This document shows, piece by piece, positions 1 through 11,720 of a DNA stretch of 64,000 nt. Numbering within the stretch: position 1 is the first letter of the stretch; each line of letters starts with the position of its first letter. The position numbers were made by a program, and so were the translations under genes. Source of the stretch: Blasia pusilla (taxonomy: Eukaryota; Marchantiophyta; Marchantiopsida; Blasiales); contig CM114274.1 of assembly GCA_050084515.1 (NCBI GenBank), positions 13,516,001 through 13,580,000 of the forward strand, given 5' to 3'. The notes beneath the pieces are model-generated. The model was not told the origin of the DNA. It did no database searches and worked only from the letters and a program-made list of their open reading frames with translations.

Positions 1-1529
1 GTGGCAATCAGACAACAAGAAAATGTTTCTTTATGGGCAATTGCAGCAAGAAAATGATTCCTATTCCACTAGCAACAAGAAAAAATATTTATGTGCAACG
101 TGATTAGTATTCACTCGCGTGCATGACACGGGCTTCACACTAGTTCTTCTTAAAGAGAACTACAACCTAATATCCAACCATAAATTCAAGCTATGTTTTC
201 CTTAAACTAACTCCAAAATCTTACCGGCACGGGGTATACACTAGTAGAACTAGTAGATTAAGTACTAGTACAATGCCCGTGCTTGCACAGGTGAAAATTA
301 CATGTGAGAAAGGCATCTCCTTCGCTCAATCAAGTTATGTTAATTCAGCATGTTACACATATCATCATGAGAGGAGGCCAAAACACATACTTGTCATCGG
401 AGGAGGAAGGGGTCTTCAAACCCCATCCTCTTTCAATCATACAATCAAGAATTGTGGACTAATGAAAAACTAATTTCTAATATCTTTTTGGAGAGATTTG
501 TCACACTTTAGAAATGAATCAAACGAAAATTCTTAGTATGGTTAGAGTGGAACCCGACCATGATATGTTATCGGGCAGGCAAATGCTGGAGTAGAAATTT
601 GGTACAACACCAAAGCTCTAAACCGTAAAGGCAAGACTACAATCTGAAATGAAACACTAACAAATGTTCCTTTGCGTGGGGTGAAAGCTTAGCGACTGCC
701 CGGGTCCTAACGCTGTGGTTTTAGCGACCCCGAGCGACCAGAGGAACGGCGAGGTTCGGAAGCTGGCGAAACTGGCGAAACCCTAGCAGTCACCATCGCC
801 GATAATAAATACACCAGCACTTTAGAATGCATGCATTTGGTCGGCGAGCTACGTCAGCCAATTCCGTCCGTGGATCTGGCGGCCGTGTTGGATGTGCCGA
901 ACTGGGTTGTACAGTACGAGCCTCCTACTGCTACCCCCACCGACCCACCGCCCGTCTCCCTCCGGACCGACTCGGGCAGCCCGAGCCCGGGCACTCGTGT
1001 TTCCTAACCTGCAGAGAATCGGGAGTAGCAAACGCAGACGGCGAGCCTCGGCGCGGGGCTCTGCCTCGGAAAATGGGCAGCGCAGTATAGGGTTGGGAAA
1101 TCATCGGATGGTAGGGCCGGACAATGAGAGCTAGGGGAGGGGCTCGAGGTTCGGTCCCAGCCACACCCGTAACACTTACAGAGCGGCGCAGTTTTGAGGA
1201 GGATTCCTCCATGGGGAAGAAAATACGTTTTGTTGACAGTCCGCATCAGCAGCAACCAAAGATAGTGGACTACTCTCCTGCAATTGCCAACGGACAGGTG
1301 TCTTACCCCAGTCACTTACTTCCACGTGTAGAGCACTTGAATCCCTAAATTCATCACATTATCCGCATTAAAAAAGAAAACGCGAGAGGGACCAGTTACA
1401 CGGCTCTAACACTTAGAGACGTGACGACCCCAGAGCCCTTAACCCGGAAACCACCAGCAGAGAGACGCAGGAGGACCAGCGTTGAGATTTAGGTTACGGA
1501 TCCACCAGACACTCTACTGTAGCCGTGCC
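1..1529. other. Upstream intergenic region, no gene identified
   Basis: No reading frame here resembles a known protein. The first 650 bases are AT-rich. From about 690 to 1500 the composition is more GC-rich and several short overlapping frames occur on both strands, as expected of GC-rich non-coding sequence. Around 264-290 there is a stretch resembling the ends of some plant repeats (ACTAGTACAATGCCCGTGC), and a partial reverse-complement match (GCACGGGTAC, then ACTAGTG) lies near 42272. Core promoter elements for the downstream gene could not be assigned with confidence. Confidence 0.4.
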
Positions 1530-2206
1530 TGCGCAGAGGCGGTCCCTCGGTGGAGGAACGGAAACAGGCGAACGGGGTGGGGATGAGGGTGGAGCCGATA
1601 GGGCAACGACCGGACGAAAACGCGATTACGCGGAGGATGATGACGGAGAGTAGGAAGGACAGACAGACGGAAGTCGAGAAGGACAGAAAGGCGACGACGA
1701 AGAGAGTGCAACGAAACGAAGGAAAGGAGAAGGAGGAGGAGGAGGAGGAATGAAGGGAACTTAAAAAGAGAGAGATGGGACGAAGCGTTGTGTGATTTGG
1801 TGAAGTGAGGCCGACGACCGAGAGGAAGAAAAAGAAGAAAGGGTTGGAGGAGGAGGAGGTGGTGGGAAAAAGAACACAGTGAGCGCAGCGGTGCGGGGGG
1901 CGGCTGCTGTGTGCGTCTCACCGTGGGGATCGATCGAGAGCGCGCTCGCTTTCTTCGTACACGAACGTCCTGACTGACAGAAGATTTTGGATCGGGGTCG
2001 AGATCTAGATACCGAAAGACAGAGAAGAGAGAAGAGAGAGACGCGAAGAATTAGGTGAAAGGGAAAAAAGTTTTCGAAGAGGGACAGAAAGAGAGAGAGT
2101 AGACCTAAGCGGGGGAGGTGGAGGCGAGAGGGGAGAATGAAGGGGTAAGAGAGTGGAGTAGAAGAGGAGGAGGAAGAAGAAGAACAACAACAACAAGAGA
2201 GGAGCG
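1530..2206 (+). promoter_or_regulatory. Purine-rich 5' leader/promoter-proximal region of the NERD-like gene
   Basis: The + strand is strongly enriched in G and A, with GAGA and GGAGGA runs, right up to the start codon at 2207. This fits a GA-rich 5' untranslated leader. The transcription start is not determinable from sequence alone. The purine bias continues without a break into the acidic coding tract, so leader and coding tract form about 1 kb of strand-asymmetric DNA. Confidence 0.4.
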
Positions 2207-5200
2207 ATGACGAATAGGGAGGAAGTGGATGCACCGGGGAGGGAGCCTATGGAGGAAGATCCGGACGAACTAGTAGAAGGCATTGAGGAAGAACAAAAGC
2301 TCGTTGATGTTGATGACGAAGAAGAAGAAGAAGATGAAGAAGAAGAAGGAGAAGGAGTAGAAGAAGTAGAAGAAGAGGTAGAAGAAGAAGTAGAAGAAGG
2401 AGAGGAGGAGGAGGTCGAAGAAGAAGAAGGAGTTGAAGAAGAAGAAGAAGGAGTTGAAGAAGGAGTTGAAGAAGAAGAAGGAGTTGAAGAAGGAGTTGAA
2501 GGAGTTGAAGAAGAAGAAGTAGAAGAAGAAGAAGAAGATGAAGAAGAAAAGGAAGAACAACAACATGATGCCTGGGCCCCAGAGAGCGGGGATCCCATTT
2601 CGCCAGAGCACAGTGGTGCTTCCACCGCTGTGGTGAGCACAGAATTGAACACCGATACCGGCGACCTAAGGGACGGTGACATTTCCAGTCCTGATTCGCC
2701 ATCCAAGGCGTCCTCCAATGTGTTGCCAATTGTTAATGCCGACAAGATATCCGAGTCCAGCGAAGAGGACATGACACGAACTGCAGAAGACATGACACCC
2801 GAAAGAATGGTGGACGAAATGACTGTGGATAAAGCGTCCATATTTGAAACCAAGGTGGTTGAAATGACTACGGCCGCTGAAGACGAGATTATGATTACGG
2901 AGGTGGTCGGGATGGTTCCGATCGCTAAACCCGAGAGTAAAGAGGCCGACATGACTACCACAGAAGATGAGCTTTCACACGAAAGCGAGGTGATTGTTGC
3001 AACCTCGTCTGTCCAAGTCTATTATGACGATGGTGAGATGGCCTTGCCTGGAAGCAATGAGCCTCCGTCATCCATGGCCGCAAAATCCTCTGAGGAACCC
3101 CATAGAAAGAACCCAAATCAAGACAGTAATGTGGAAGAGGACGAGGACAACCAAAGAGGAAATGAAGATACTCATCGAACCGGACCCCCTACTCCACATA
3201 TCCAATTCTCGTCCGATGTTCGGGAAAGCGAACATAGTCCCCGAGAAGATTTACCCGAAATCGAAAATCGGGACCAGGCGCAGGAAATCAAAGAACTGGT
3301 GGATTGGACTGAAGGTGGTGAACATGCCGATGGACCCAGCACCGCTGTGCCGGATGTGGGAGAGGAGAACCCTCCGTTTGAACACGAGATTGCTGCCAAG
3401 AGTTCCAGAGCTCCTGATGCGCACTCATTTGCAGGGCTGAATGCTCTCACAGTGGCCATCGAGAGCGTGAATGCGCTAGACGAGCTCGCGCAATTGCAGC
3501 CGAGACCTCATGACGCTATGGAAGGAGGAATCAGCTCGCAGGCGATAGAAGATGGGAGTGTCAGTGAATCAGCTTTGAACCAGAGGGAGAAAACAGAACT
3601 GGAGCGCGAGATGGAGCTGTATGAAGCAGCTGAGAGAGTGGAGGAAGCAAGGCTTCTTGCGTCCATGAGATCTGAGCAGTTGCAGCCGGATGATTCTCCG
3701 GGGGAAGCTGTCAAAGACACGCAGAATGATAGAAAACGTTCATTGGAGGCGGCCCCTAACGAGGCTCGCAAAAAGCGAGGCAAGAGAGTCTTATCAGCCG
3801 ATCCTTCCAAGGACGAAGAAGATGTATGCTTCATCTGTTTCGACGGAGGGGACCTTGTTCTCTGTGACAGGAGGTGAGTTGTTGAAAGTCATGTGCCGAC
3901 ATCTATTTGACTATTGAGGAACTTGATTACGAAGCTTGGTGAGAACAGTTGTGTAACTTCCAGTTGGTCCCAATGATCTTCTTTATCTCATGTATTGCTC
4001 CAATAGACCAGAGATGTCTACGCAGCTGGGCTAAGTTTTCTGTTGTGTTTACTAGAGATTATGGGTTAGTCCTGCTTTCCTTAGAATCTTAGTGGCTTCC
4101 TCTTTCGGAGTGGCCATAAGTTTGCACATAAACGAAGTGATTGACTGTTTTGGAATTGGAGAAACCTGGAAACTTATCACATTCGGAAGGAAATGCTTGT
4201 CTGGTGACGAATGATGCTATCAGTGATCGGATTCTCATGATAGAGGGCATCGGAATCATGATACTTCTCTGAAAATGTGTCCAGGACATGTCCGAAGGCT
4301 TATCATCTGAATTGCATTGGCCGGGATGCAGCTTTCTTTCAGAAGAAGGGGGCCTGGATCTGTGGTATGCAACAAGTTTCTCTGTTGGAATTTCCTGTTG
4401 TTTGTTTTGTCTCAGGATTTAATCACCTTTACGATGTTGAGCAGTGGTGGGTATTTTACAAGTCTTTGTTTTGTAATAAGTGTTGGTTTCTCTGATGGTT
4501 TATATGATTTTAGGTCGGTATTTGTGTGTTTTAAGTGACAGTATCTATGACTTGGTGCAGGTTGGCATTTTTGCTCTGTTTGTACAAAGCCTGCCAACTT
4601 CCAGTGCTACACCTGCCCTACTGCCTATTGTAACAGCTGTTTGAAGAAGGCAGACTTTGTTTGCGTTCGACAGAGAAAAGGCTTGTGTGAAGAATGCTGG
4701 CCAATTGTAAACATGATTGAACATGGGGAGACTGTGAATGCAGAAGGGGTATGTTATGGTTGTAAAGTTTCATTCTTAATGTAGTTATGGGATTGGTTTG
4801 CTTGCTCAAGTGGTTATAGAATTTCAACAGCTCCTTCAGCCTTGTCAAGGTTAGGTTGGCACTATCTCTTGTTTCTCTACATGGTGAGCGCGGATTTTGG
4901 CTAGCTTCTCAGTTACATTCTCTCGGGCAGCTAGGGAGAATGTGTATAATGTAGTCCTTTTTCATAAATGCAGGTGGAAGTTGACTTCAATGATCAGGAA
5001 ACATACGAGTGCTTGTTTAAGGAGTACTGGGAAGACTTAAAGCAGAGACTTTCACTGACTTCAAGTGAGCTGGATAAAGATAACAAGGCTGCCGATGGAG
5101 GTGGAAGCTTTTTAGAGAATGGGGGGTCTGATGCAGATGATAAGGAAGATGTTGAAGGGTACAGTACTGAGTCAGAGAATGGTGTAGATGGTGAAGAGGG

Positions 5201-8200
5201 TGCCGAGGGTAATGATGGAAATAGAAAGAAGAAGAGAGGCAAAGCCAAAGCAGCACGAGCAGAAGAGGATGAAGACGATGTTGAGAATGAAGTTGACTTT
5301 GAGAGTGAGAATGATGAAGATGACATGGAACATGCAGAAGAAGACGATAATTCTGAAGATGGTGAGGAGGATGGTGACGAGAAGCCAGATGTTCAGCCCC
5401 GTCAATTTGAGGGTTGGGCATCAAAAGAACTCATTGAATTTGTCAAGTACATGAATGAGGATGGCAAGAAACCGCTTTCCATGTTTCATGTCACAAAGCT
5501 ACTCTGGGCATACATTAAAAGTCAAAAACTACAGGACCCTCGGAAGAAAACCCAGATTATTTGTGATGATAGACTGAGGACTATATTTGGGAAGAAAACT
5601 GTGGGTCAGGGTGAGATGCTCAAACACTTGCAAGCCCATTTTGCACCTAAGAGTCCTAAAAGATCTGGACGACCGTCCCGGGATGAGCTGACTATAATGG
5701 AGGATGATGCGATGGATGGAGACATGGGGGATGAGAAGTTCAGCAAGACCAAAGATGCAAAGGATAAAAGGCGGAGGAGAAAAGCAGATGATGAGAAATT
5801 TGAGAGACCCAATGTCAATGAATTTGCAGCTGTAACTCCCAAGAATATCAATCTTATATACCTGCGGAGGCAATTGCTGGAAGAACTGCTTGATGATTCT
5901 GAGTTTGACAGTAAGGTCTGCAACACATTTGTAAGAATTCGTGTTCCAGGAATGATCAGCAAGTCAGAGATGTGTTACAGGCTGGTCCAGGTTGTTGGTA
6001 AGAAGTTCTTTCACCATCATAGATTTCTTTCTCAAACATACTTTGTAGGTGTATTCTACCCTGTAAAAGACAATTTCATCTCTGTTGTGAATACCCATGT
6101 TTCTAGCGTGATTGCTTCATGTGTCTCCACTGTATGAATGTGTTACTGCAGGGACCAGGTTACAAGCAGAACATTATAAGGCAGGGAGGAAGACCACTAA
6201 CATTGTTCTGGAGATTTTAAACTTGCAAAAGAGGGAGGATGTTACAGTTGATCTTGTTTCTAATCATGATTTCACAGAGGTCAGTGTTCTGTGAGATTGC
6301 TGAAAATTCCGAACTTTTAAATACAGAATGAACATTTTACCACAACATATGTAGAGCAGCAAGGTTGAAGAGAACTGGTGAAAGTTGTCACAGTCATCAC
6401 AGTCATCACAGTGTCTCTGATTTTCTTTCCATCTCTTGTACTTTGATGGTGATGACTCCCAAACAAGAAACTGAAATTACCTGTCGAAGTGAACTTGCTT
6501 GCTGTGATCAATCCAGTGTTCTGATGTAAAGAGATTGTCATGCACTGTTCCTTTGACCTCTTCTCTGTCATCCAGTTCAATATTGTCATGAATTTATCTC
6601 AAAAGGTTACATCGCAATACTGCAATCTCATTTAGGTTATGTTGTGTTGGACATCTCCTACCTATTCGTCACATAGTAAGACATTCTTCTACACCTGTTT
6701 GAATAACGAGTTGCCTTTGTGGTGATGACAGGAAGAATGCCAAAGGTTACGTCAGAGCATCAAGTGTGGCCTCATTAAGACCTTGACTGTTGTAAGTTTC
6801 CACTCCTCCCTGTTTGTATATTGGTGCAGTTCTTGAACTGGCAGCATACTAGCCAAGTATTTTCGGGTTCTCTAGGTCAGACACTTGGATGGGATGCTAA
6901 TTGTGTGGTGTATCTGTAAAACCTAACTTAGAAAATGTAAAAACTAACTTAAAAAAATGGAATCTCCTGGTGGTTCCTGCATCGACAGCAGTCTGTTCCA
7001 CTGAAGACAATAGAGTGCAGCCATTGTCTGAACATGCTTCTCAGTAGGGCCTCAATTGAAACTGAACGGCCAAAAGTGATATAATTTGAATTGACAATGA
7101 TTGACCTTATGATTTCTAATTTACTATGCAAGTGGGTGGACCATGTCTGTCTGCAACACGCAAGGCTTACACGTGCATTTCTTGATGTTTGCAAACAAAA
7201 GGCTCTTCACTGAATGTACAAGGTTTTGAACAGGGGGATATTGAAGACAAGGCCAGAGGTCTTCAAGAAGCAAAAGTAAATGATGTAAGTACAATACTTC
7301 TCGTCTGTAATGTTCTAATTATAATTTCATTGGAAGTAAAATCAAATCACAGATGAGAAGTGGATGTGAAGTCAGCGTTTTTTTTAATGTTTTGGAATAC
7401 GTTTAGTCTGCTGCCTAGCATGTGAACCTAAACAAGTTATGCCATTGTTTTTGACGTTTGTCTCCCTCTTCTCTGGTTTGTAGTGGTTTGAGACGGAGAG
7501 GCAAAGGCTTGTAAATCTCAGAGATCGTGCCAGTGAGAAGGGTCGGAAGAAGGAATATCCTGCTCGTGGTCTTATTTTGTTTCCTTCAGAGTTGTGATTA
7601 TAAGAATTGTTACATCATAGCTTATGCACTGTAGGAGTAGCGCACTTGAATACACATCATTAGTTTCTTGTTTTGTGAATGAAGAATTTTAGTTTTGTAT
7701 GCCATGCACTGCCTGGACACGGTACTTAAGTATTCACATGAGCATGTGAGACTTGGCATAGCATCTTGTCCTTCTTCCTTTATCTTCCATTGCCATCTTC
7801 TGCCCTGTAATCCTCATTCTGCCCTGTTCCTCAAATTTAAAGCATTTTTGTGCATCTGAGTTCCGAAGTCTCATTGAAGCATTAAGGAACTTCATGTTGG
7901 AGGCTGGCCTGTAGGTAAAGAGAAACGTCATTATGAGCACCCTACTAAAGGTGAAGTGTTCAAGATATGCTCAATCTCAAATGACTTCAAAATGTACTTT
8001 TCTTAACTAAGGGGTTTCATCTGCACATTGAGGGAGTGCGTAGAAAAGCTTCAAGAACTTAATAGCCCTGCATTCAGGGCTGCAAAGCTCCGTGCTCGAC
8101 CGGAAGTAACTGCAGATCCACGAATGGATCCAAACTATGAATCTGATGGCAATGATGAGAAGTCAGCATCTGTCACTCAAGGTATGCATTGTTGATTGCA

Positions 8201-9767
8201 CATGTCCTTTCTCCATCTTTTGTTTTTCTTTGGCTATTTAAGTGCTTAATGGTTACATGGTTTTTCTAATCTTCTCATGGGAACTTTGTCAGATGGCACT
8301 GGTGTTATCTTGGAGAAGAACCCTTCTGCCCTCAGCTTAGGTGATAAGATTGTCCCTGTGAGTATTTTGAAAAGTGGCAACAATGAAAGTGGTAGGTCAG
8401 ATTGGGATACCCAAAGGATTAAGCATACTTCTTGGGTGGAGAACAGTCGGAGTAGAGAGGCAGATCGTGGAGGTTATGATTTAGGTAGGTCAAATGATAA
8501 GCCTTCTTATGGTCGGAACCAGAGTTATAATGTCGATGATGCAAGCGAACGGGGCTATGATGAAAGAGACCGGGGTTGGGAAAAGGAATGGCCCATGGAT
8601 GAAAGAGATGGAGGTGGTGACACCGGGTGGATTGGAAATGGTCGAAATCGTGCCACTCCCTCTGAGAGATGGATTGAGAAGGAAAATCCTGTCAGCGTAG
8701 ATGGTAGAACTGCTAGAGGTGACTACAGAGGTTTAAGTAGCATGAATACGCCAGTGTTTGATGGGAAAGCAGACTGGACAAGAAAAAGGGAGCCAACAAG
8801 TCTGGCTACATCATCTTTGCCACATACATTCACCTCTTCAATACCAATTGTTCTTACTCAAGCAGCACTTGAGGCTCTAGAAAAGGAGCAGGTATGGCAC
8901 TACATGGATCCCACAGGAACGAATCAGGGTCCATTTTCTATGGAGCAATTGAGAAAATGGAACACAACTGGCTACTTTCCCTTAGACTTGAGAATATGGA
9001 AAGGCGGTCAGTCCCGTGATGAATCGATTCTACTCACTGATGGTCTTGCTGGTCGAATTTATAAAGAAAGAGATACTTGGGGTTCTGTTTCCCGGACAAA
9101 TTCCGGTGCAGTGGGTGTACAGGATGATATTGTGGCCCAATCTTTGAACACAAGAGATGATACTGCTTACAACAGTATCCAGCCTGGGCTCAAGTCTGCT
9201 GATGGGTGGAGGGAAAACGGTGGATCTGGTAGTTGGGCAGAGCGTAGTTCCACTGATTTGGGAAGGTCTACAACTTGGGGTGTGGAGAGTGGCCAAAGCA
9301 GTCGGATCTTGGCAAGGGATTTGGTAAGTGGAACAAACTTAGTACGAGATTCTACTAGTGACCTCAAGTGGAAAGCAGGTCCTGCCACTGGCACTTGGGA
9401 CTCTTACGGAAGAAGTAATTACAGTAGTTCTCCAACAAGGAGCAGCAGGGCCGAAGCAGCTGCTCGCTTTGATCCTGCAAACTGGGGCTCTCGAGCAGAT
9501 AGTGTGAGACCTGAGAAAGATTCCTGGGGTTCTCCAACTCCCGTCACTGAAAGTGGAGGGTTACCGAAAGCTGGCGGAAGGTCTAGCTGGGGCCGTGGAT
9601 CCAATTTCCGTGAGTCAGGAACTAGCTGGAATATTGGAGATGATTTGGTTGGTCATGATACCTCTCGCCCGAGAGGTTCGCGAGGCTCGAAAAAGGACAT
9701 TCCTTGTCGATTTTTCCTGAAAGGATACTGCAAGAGAGGAGAGGGTTGTGATTACTGGCATGGTTGA
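2207..9767 (+). CDS. NERD: NERD-like PHD-SWIB-Plus3-GYF-CCCH zinc-finger protein
   Basis: Exons 2207-3873, 4285-4364, 4561-4748, 4974-5997, 6152-6279, 6732-6791, 7234-7284, 7484-7554, 8027-8181 and 8293-9767 join in phase to 1632 codons plus TGA. The ATG at 2207 opens the long first exon. Domains in order: Glu-rich acidic N-terminus (about 30-125); C4HC3 PHD finger (about 541-640, starting CFICFDGGDLVLCD and split by introns 1-3); acidic Lys/Glu linker; SWIB/MDM2 (about 789-870); Plus3 (about 936-1066); Gly/Ser/Trp-rich region with eight or so GW/WG pairs; GYF (about 1340-1397, with DPTGTNQGPF and GYFP); C-terminal C-X7-C-X5-C-X3-H finger (1612-1631). In Arabidopsis this architecture is NERD, which links histone tails to an Argonaute through GW repeats in RNA-guided DNA methylation. 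A related CCCH-domain paralogue is the alternative. The gene looks intact; splice sites are my reading, supported by phase and family conservation. Confidence 0.9.
2300..2570 (+). repeat. GAA/GAG-rich microsatellite-like coding tract
   Basis: This imperfect GAA/GAG/GTA/GTT tract encodes the acidic Glu/Val N-terminus of the NERD-like protein. The opposite strand shows long Ser-, Leu- or Phe-rich open frames that are only shadows of low complexity. Such tracts vary in length between alleles, so the number of acidic residues is probably not conserved. Confidence 0.75.
7555..8026 (+). other. U12-type AT-AC intron inside the NERD-like gene
   Basis: The 472-base intron 8 has no GT-AG solution that keeps frame. 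It begins ATATCCTGCT, close to the minor-spliceosome donor ATATCCTT, ends CAC at 8024-8026, and carries TTCTTAAC at about 8000-8007, close to the U12 branch consensus, roughly 20 nt before the acceptor. Removing exactly 7555-8026 joins GA with A, restores Glu, and gives the run KKELRECVEKLQ, which is conserved in plant homologues as I recall them. The gene's other introns are ordinary GT-AG. Confidence 0.85.
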
Positions 9768-11379
9768 GTGGGGTAACCAATGTCAGGAAGTAATCAAATT
9801 TTCTGCTGGAGAATTGTACAATTTGGTGTGAGCTCTTAAATTTTGATTCCCAAACCACCCACAGCAGAGATTAGGGTTGAGTAGACTCTTTCACAGTTTC
9901 TAATCTGGAGCTATTTAAATACTAGCAGACATTCTTGACATCCTGAGGTGCAATTTTGTTTGCCCATCTTGCCATCTCAATGTCATGATTTTGTCTCCCT
10001 AAAATCTCAATTGAAAAGTTCGTGGATACAGTATCATAAGTCTTCAATTGGGCATCACAGCGGACCTGTTGGGTAGAAGAGTGAAGACAAGGTCTTCAAG
10101 TATGAGTGGTACTGGAAGAAGAACGAATTACCTATACAAATTCTTGGTTGCTTGAGCTTGTGGTTGAGCCTGAATATTGAAGGGGTGGAGTTATTATACA
10201 AGATGGTAGTAATTGGGCGTAAGAAGAGGTCCTGACCCACATGCAATGCAGACCTATCCACCAGCTGACACTGCAAGCTTATTTTACCAAATTCTCGAGA
10301 TGGTTTCCTTGTCTCGTTTTGTCACCAAGGTTTGCAGTGAAGTCATTTCTCTTCATTCACTCTACGGTTGATTGCTGTAGTTTTCTATTTATGTGATAAT
10401 CTACATCGGCTAGTCGAACAAATCTCATCCCCAGATGTGTGGAAACGTTGTTAGAAGAAGTCATGCAACGACCATTTCCTTAATCAAAGTTAGTCACGAA
10501 GCATCTACACTGCTAAACTGTGGATTCTCTTGGTAGCTCCTACTAATCAACTTAACATACTGGTGATCTGGCTTGGCCTCATGTATTGTAGCTGTTTAGC
10601 ACTACATTTACCATATCTTAATGTCTCAAATTTCTTTCTGGTTTCCCTGCTCATGCCCTGACCTCCGAAATATGGAAATGGTGCATAATTTGTTCTGGGC
10701 TCGGCCAGATTCGCTTCCCCACCACGTGTCATGGGCAACGTCGTCAATCCAGGAACTGACTAGTGAGGTCGGATCATCTGGAGCCTACCATTGATTACGT
10801 CAAGTTGTTCTAATTGTTTCCTTAGGAGGGGAGCAACCACAACTCCATCTGAGAAAGCATCCTCTCCAAAAATCTCATCAAGCTCATAAACACAGGCAAA
10901 GAGCCATTTGATGAGTAACTAAACAAAAGGGAGAGGCAGATGAACTCATTAGAGGCGAGAGCAGATTGTTATCCATGGACAAATTTTCCGTGTTCGTTGG
11001 GAGCTTATTGAGGAGTCGATGGAATGCTGTACTCTTGACCTGGCATCTACATGAAAGGCAGACTGCAACCCCAGTTTGTTGTGAGCCTCCAAAGACTTCA
11101 CTGGAAGAGCTTTGATGGATTTACATATCCATGAAAAGGATTCGGCAACCCAAACTTAGTATAGCTGAATTGAAGTTAGGGCAGGGCTGAAATCGATGGT
11201 TATGCATATCGGAGGTTAATGCTTCCTGAACTATTCCTTTTTTAAAGAGAAGGAGACTGTAATCATTAAGTAGAGCCTGTTGTTGCCGACCGGAGACCTG
11301 GGGCTTTGGAAAGGGAGAGAGAGCGAGCTTATCATTTCTCCGTTACCAAAAGATTCGAGGTTATTTCTGCATGCCGAAT
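9768..11379. other. 3' flank of the NERD-like gene and intergenic DNA
   Basis: This holds the presumed 3' untranslated region (first few hundred bases, no certain poly(A) signal) and then ordinary AT-rich sequence. The short frames on both strands show no recognisable domain. I see no RNA gene. Confidence 0.4.
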
Positions 11380-11720
11380 CTAGATTGGATGTTCAAATAA
11401 GAAAAATTTATACACGACATGAATAAAAGAAGGGTGTTGGGAGGCTGGATTCCAATTAGATGTGCAAGTAATGAAAGAAATATAGGACATGAATAAAAGA
11501 AGATGGGGATCCCTCTATGATTCTTCTTGGAGGTTAGACCTTGTTTGGATGTTCAAATCTTGGTTGGCTGGCAACAAAGAAAAGAAAGACAAAACATGAA
11601 TAAACAAAGATGGAGAATCCATTTGTAGATCTTGCTGGCTAGATTTTACTGCTATGTTGAAATCTTGGTCGTCTACTAACATAAGAAAAGATATGAATGA
11701 AAGATGGGAAACACATAGTA
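11380..11720. repeat. Diverged tandem repeat, period roughly 80-120 bp
   Basis: Related phrases recur: GATGTTCAAAT (11389 and 11548), GACATGAATAAAAGAAG (11415 and 11487), and ACATGAATAAACAAAGATGG (about 11594). They are interspersed with GGCTGGATT/GGCTAGATT and a final AAAGATATGAATGAAAGATGGG. This is four or five degenerate copies of an A/G-rich unit. No coding meaning is apparent. Confidence 0.55.

Noticed and set aside
827-1315. Cluster of overlapping short frames upstream of the NERD-like gene
   Set aside because: Frames overlap on both strands in GC-rich sequence, none has a domain, and many start at non-ATG codons.
1550-1753. Upstream ORF in the purine-rich leader
   Set aside because: It begins with GTG, not ATG, and consists of low-complexity Arg/Lys/Glu sequence.
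2005-2961. Long minus-strand frames rich in Ser, Leu or Phe opposite the start of the NERD-like gene
   Set aside because: They are the complement of GAA/GAG-rich coding DNA; composition alone keeps them open, with no domain and no start context.
7484-8181. GT-AG intron between exons 8 and 9 (GTGGTC donor at 7566, AG acceptor at 8031-8032)
   Set aside because: The phases do not match (one base left, two needed), whereas the AT-AC solution is in phase and restores conserved residues.
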